From: Eubacterium sp.
GTDB lineage: Bacteria; Bacillota; Clostridia; Lachnospirales; Lachnospiraceae
Direction: 5' to 3'
DNA length: 47,532 nt
NCBI GenBank assembly: GCA_017541035.1
Contig: JAFXZW010000102.1
Coordinates: forward strand, 1 to 47,532
In this document: positions 46,159 to 47,532 of the stretch, one piece after another
How the letters are laid out: each line of letters begins with the position of its first letter
Position numbering within the stretch: the first letter of the stretch is position 1
The notes under the pieces: model-generated
Seen by the model: only the letters and a program-made list of their open reading frames with translations
Told to the model about the DNA's origin: nothing
Database searches by the model: none
Made by a program: the position numbers and the translations under genes

Positions 46159-47532
46159 CTACTCTTCATCTTCCTCGGGTTCGGGGCAGAACAGCAGTGA
46201 CTCCACATCTCTGTCTCCGTATTCGTAGAGACGGTCATGGATCAGCTCCTGAATATCCTCCGGTGCCTGGATCACGATGATCTGCAGGAAATTATCCACA
46301 TAATCGCACCACTTCGCACGGATTTTCCGAAGATCCTGCTCCGTTGGGTCCTTCTGAACCAGATTCCGGTTGAAGCTGATATTCTCCTTTGCCGTCAGGA
46401 TCTCCCGCAGGCCCATACTCTGATAACGGATACCGTAGGCGATCTGCTGGATTTCTTCCGTTCTGACAAATGCGCAGTCATACATTTCAATTACCAGCGG
46501 AAGAACCGCTTCCTCCGGATCATTGAAATAATGACAGTGATAGTACATATCTTCCTTCTTATTCAGTTCCTCGATATCCTGATTATTGTACCACAGATAT
46601 CTGGCTCCACGGATCTTCGGCGCATCCGAATCAAACTTTTTGGCGAAGATCACATCTCTTTTCTTCAGCTTCCTCTTCTGCTTTTTGGGAATCGGATTCT
46701 CGGAAAGGAAATCACTCATTTCCGACATGTCATTAATACCCGCTTCAACATTTGTGGTATTAATGGGTTCCGTGGAATTCACGGTGCGGATATTCACCTG
46801 GTTTACAGGATTCACGGTAATGGTCTCACCTGCCACCTGAAGAGACGGAATCTGCTCCTCCTCTGCTTCCTCATCAGCTCCGAACGCGCTGTCCACAAAG
46901 GCGCTGTCCTCTGCAGGTTCTTTTGCAAAGGCGCTGTCCCCCGCGGGCTCTTCCGCAAAGGCACTGTCCTCCGCAGGCTCTTCCGCAAAGGCACTGTCCT
47001 CCGCGGGCTCTTCCGCAAAGGCGCTGTCCTCCACAGGCTCTTCCGCAAAGGCGCTGTCCTCCGCGGGCTCTTCCGCAAAGGCGCTGTCCTCCGCATTCTC
47101 CGGCATTTCAGTTTCACCGGGTTCCCGGGTAAACTTACCGTCTTTTTGAGTCGTCGCGTTTTCCTTAGCCGTTCCTTTTTCCGCTGCGGCAAGTGCACTG
47201 CCTGCTGCTGCAACGACTGCCGCAAAGGCACTGTCCTCTGCCAGCTCATCAGCCGTAAATCGGGCTTCCTCCGCTAAAGCACTGCCCTCGGGACCTTCCT
47301 TAGCCGTTTCCAGATCCTGCTGCAGCCTGGGATCCGTAAATGCACTGTCAAAGCTTGTTTCAAACTGTTTCTTTTTATCCTTATCGGCATCCGGGATCAC
47401 GAAAGCAGAGTCAACAAATGCACTGTCCGCCGATACCTCATCACCCAGTGCCTCCTCCGCAAAGGCAGCGTCACCACCGACAACGGGGATCTCATCCGTT
47501 ATTTCCAAAGCAGCACCGGACTTCACCTCCAC
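46159..47532 (-). CDS. Acidic DSAF-repeat protein of unknown function (5' end outside window)
   Basis: The reading frame is open to the window edge, so the N-terminus is missing; 457 residues are visible. The first two thirds are low-complexity, acidic and alanine-rich with many DSAF or GSAL motifs, including seven consecutive 10-residue units of the form AEDSAFAEEP. Then comes a linker and a compact C-terminal region of about 165 residues (from KRDVIFAKKFDSDAP to the end) with several aromatic residues, two histidines in YYHCHYFNDPEE and a DVESLLFCPEPEEDEE end. I do not recognise this domain. No membrane segment is seen in the visible part. Confidence 0.8.
   Translation of the reverse strand: MEVKSGAALEITDEIPVVGGDAAFAEEALGDEVSADSAFVDSAFVIPDADKDKKKQFETSFDSAFTDPRLQQDLETAKEGPEGSALAEEARFTADELAEDSAFAAVVAAAGSALAAAEKGTAKENATTQKDGKFTREPGETEMPENAEDSAFAEEPAEDSAFAEEPVEDSAFAEEPAEDSAFAEEPAEDSAFAEEPAGDSAFAKEPAEDSAFVDSAFGADEEAEEEQIPSLQVAGETITVNPVNQVNIRTVNSTEPINTTNVEAGINDMSEMSDFLSENPIPKKQKRKLKKRDVIFAKKFDSDAPKIRGARYLWYNNQDIEELNKKEDMYYHCHYFNDPEEAVLPLVIEMYDCAFVRTEEIQQIAYGIRYQSMGLREILTAKENISFNRNLVQKDPTEQDLRKIRAKWCDYVDNFLQIIVIQAPEDIQELIHDRLYEYGDRDVESLLFCPEPEEDEE
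46900..47100. repeat. 30-bp coding tandem repeats
   Basis: About seven 30-bp units, each encoding a 10-residue AEDSAFAEEP-like unit, lie head to tail. Third-position differences and a few amino acid changes (V, G, K) separate the units. Confidence 0.85.

Noticed and set aside
46900..47100. CRISPR-like array from the 30-bp periodic units
   Set aside because: The units are in-frame coding repeats with no spacers.

Overview
The window looks like chromosome from an anaerobic Clostridia-type Firmicute, most probably a Lachnospiraceae member. The reasons are strong AGGAGG ribosome-binding sites, sigma-A type promoters, the rplJL-rpoBC-rpsL-rpsG-fusA-tuf block with acidic tails on both large RNA polymerase subunits, a ferredoxin-dependent 2-oxoacid oxidoreductase, a ferredoxin-domain aldo/keto reductase and SleB/GH25 cell-wall enzymes. 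This assignment is inference; there is no rRNA gene here. I found no tRNA, rRNA, CRISPR array, phage or transposase gene.

Left part (1-7.7 kb): a repeat- and hairpin-rich intergenic stretch, an iron-sulfur aldo/keto reductase, folP, then a convergent c-di-GMP pair (a GGDEF synthase and an HD-GYP phosphodiesterase sharing one bidirectional terminator), then an RsuA-family pseudouridine synthase.

7.8-22 kb (minus strand): the transcription/translation core. rplJ-rplL have an L10 leader with a terminator; rpoB-rpoC have their own promoter after two terminator-like hairpins; rpsL-rpsG-fusA start from a perfect consensus promoter just after rpoC; tuf has an additional promoter. rplJ, rpsG and fusA use GTG, GTG and TTG starts. 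nusG-rplK-rplA are not next to rplJ.

22-33.7 kb (minus strand): a small membrane protein whose 3' end is tandemly repeated, a GH13 glycosidase, a membrane-anchored GH25 lysozyme, then a 0.7-kb gene-free region with two candidate small RNAs. Next come an aryl-acid metabolism group (AMP-forming acyl-CoA ligase, MIF-type tautomerase, IorB, IorA), a degenerate hydrolase-methyltransferase fusion, an orphan OmpR/PhoB-type response regulator and a ComEA-like lipoprotein. A promoter before comEA may drive comEA through the tautomerase gene; the ligase has its own promoter.

33.8-38.6 kb: arginine biosynthesis, argC-argJ-argB on the minus strand and argG divergent. 38.7-46 kb (minus strand): a SleB-type hydrolase with SH3 domains and a WalR-like site upstream, then a pheS-pheT-queA operon ending in a lipoprotein with an amidase fold that has lost zinc ligands. 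The right edge holds the 3' part of an acidic repeat protein rich in DSAF motifs.

The most interesting leads are the candidate sRNA pair near 25.4-25.9 kb (one with an anti-Shine-Dalgarno motif behind a promoter carrying three TGTGAY half-sites), two apparent pseudoenzymes, and the MIF tautomerase linked to indolepyruvate oxidoreductase.
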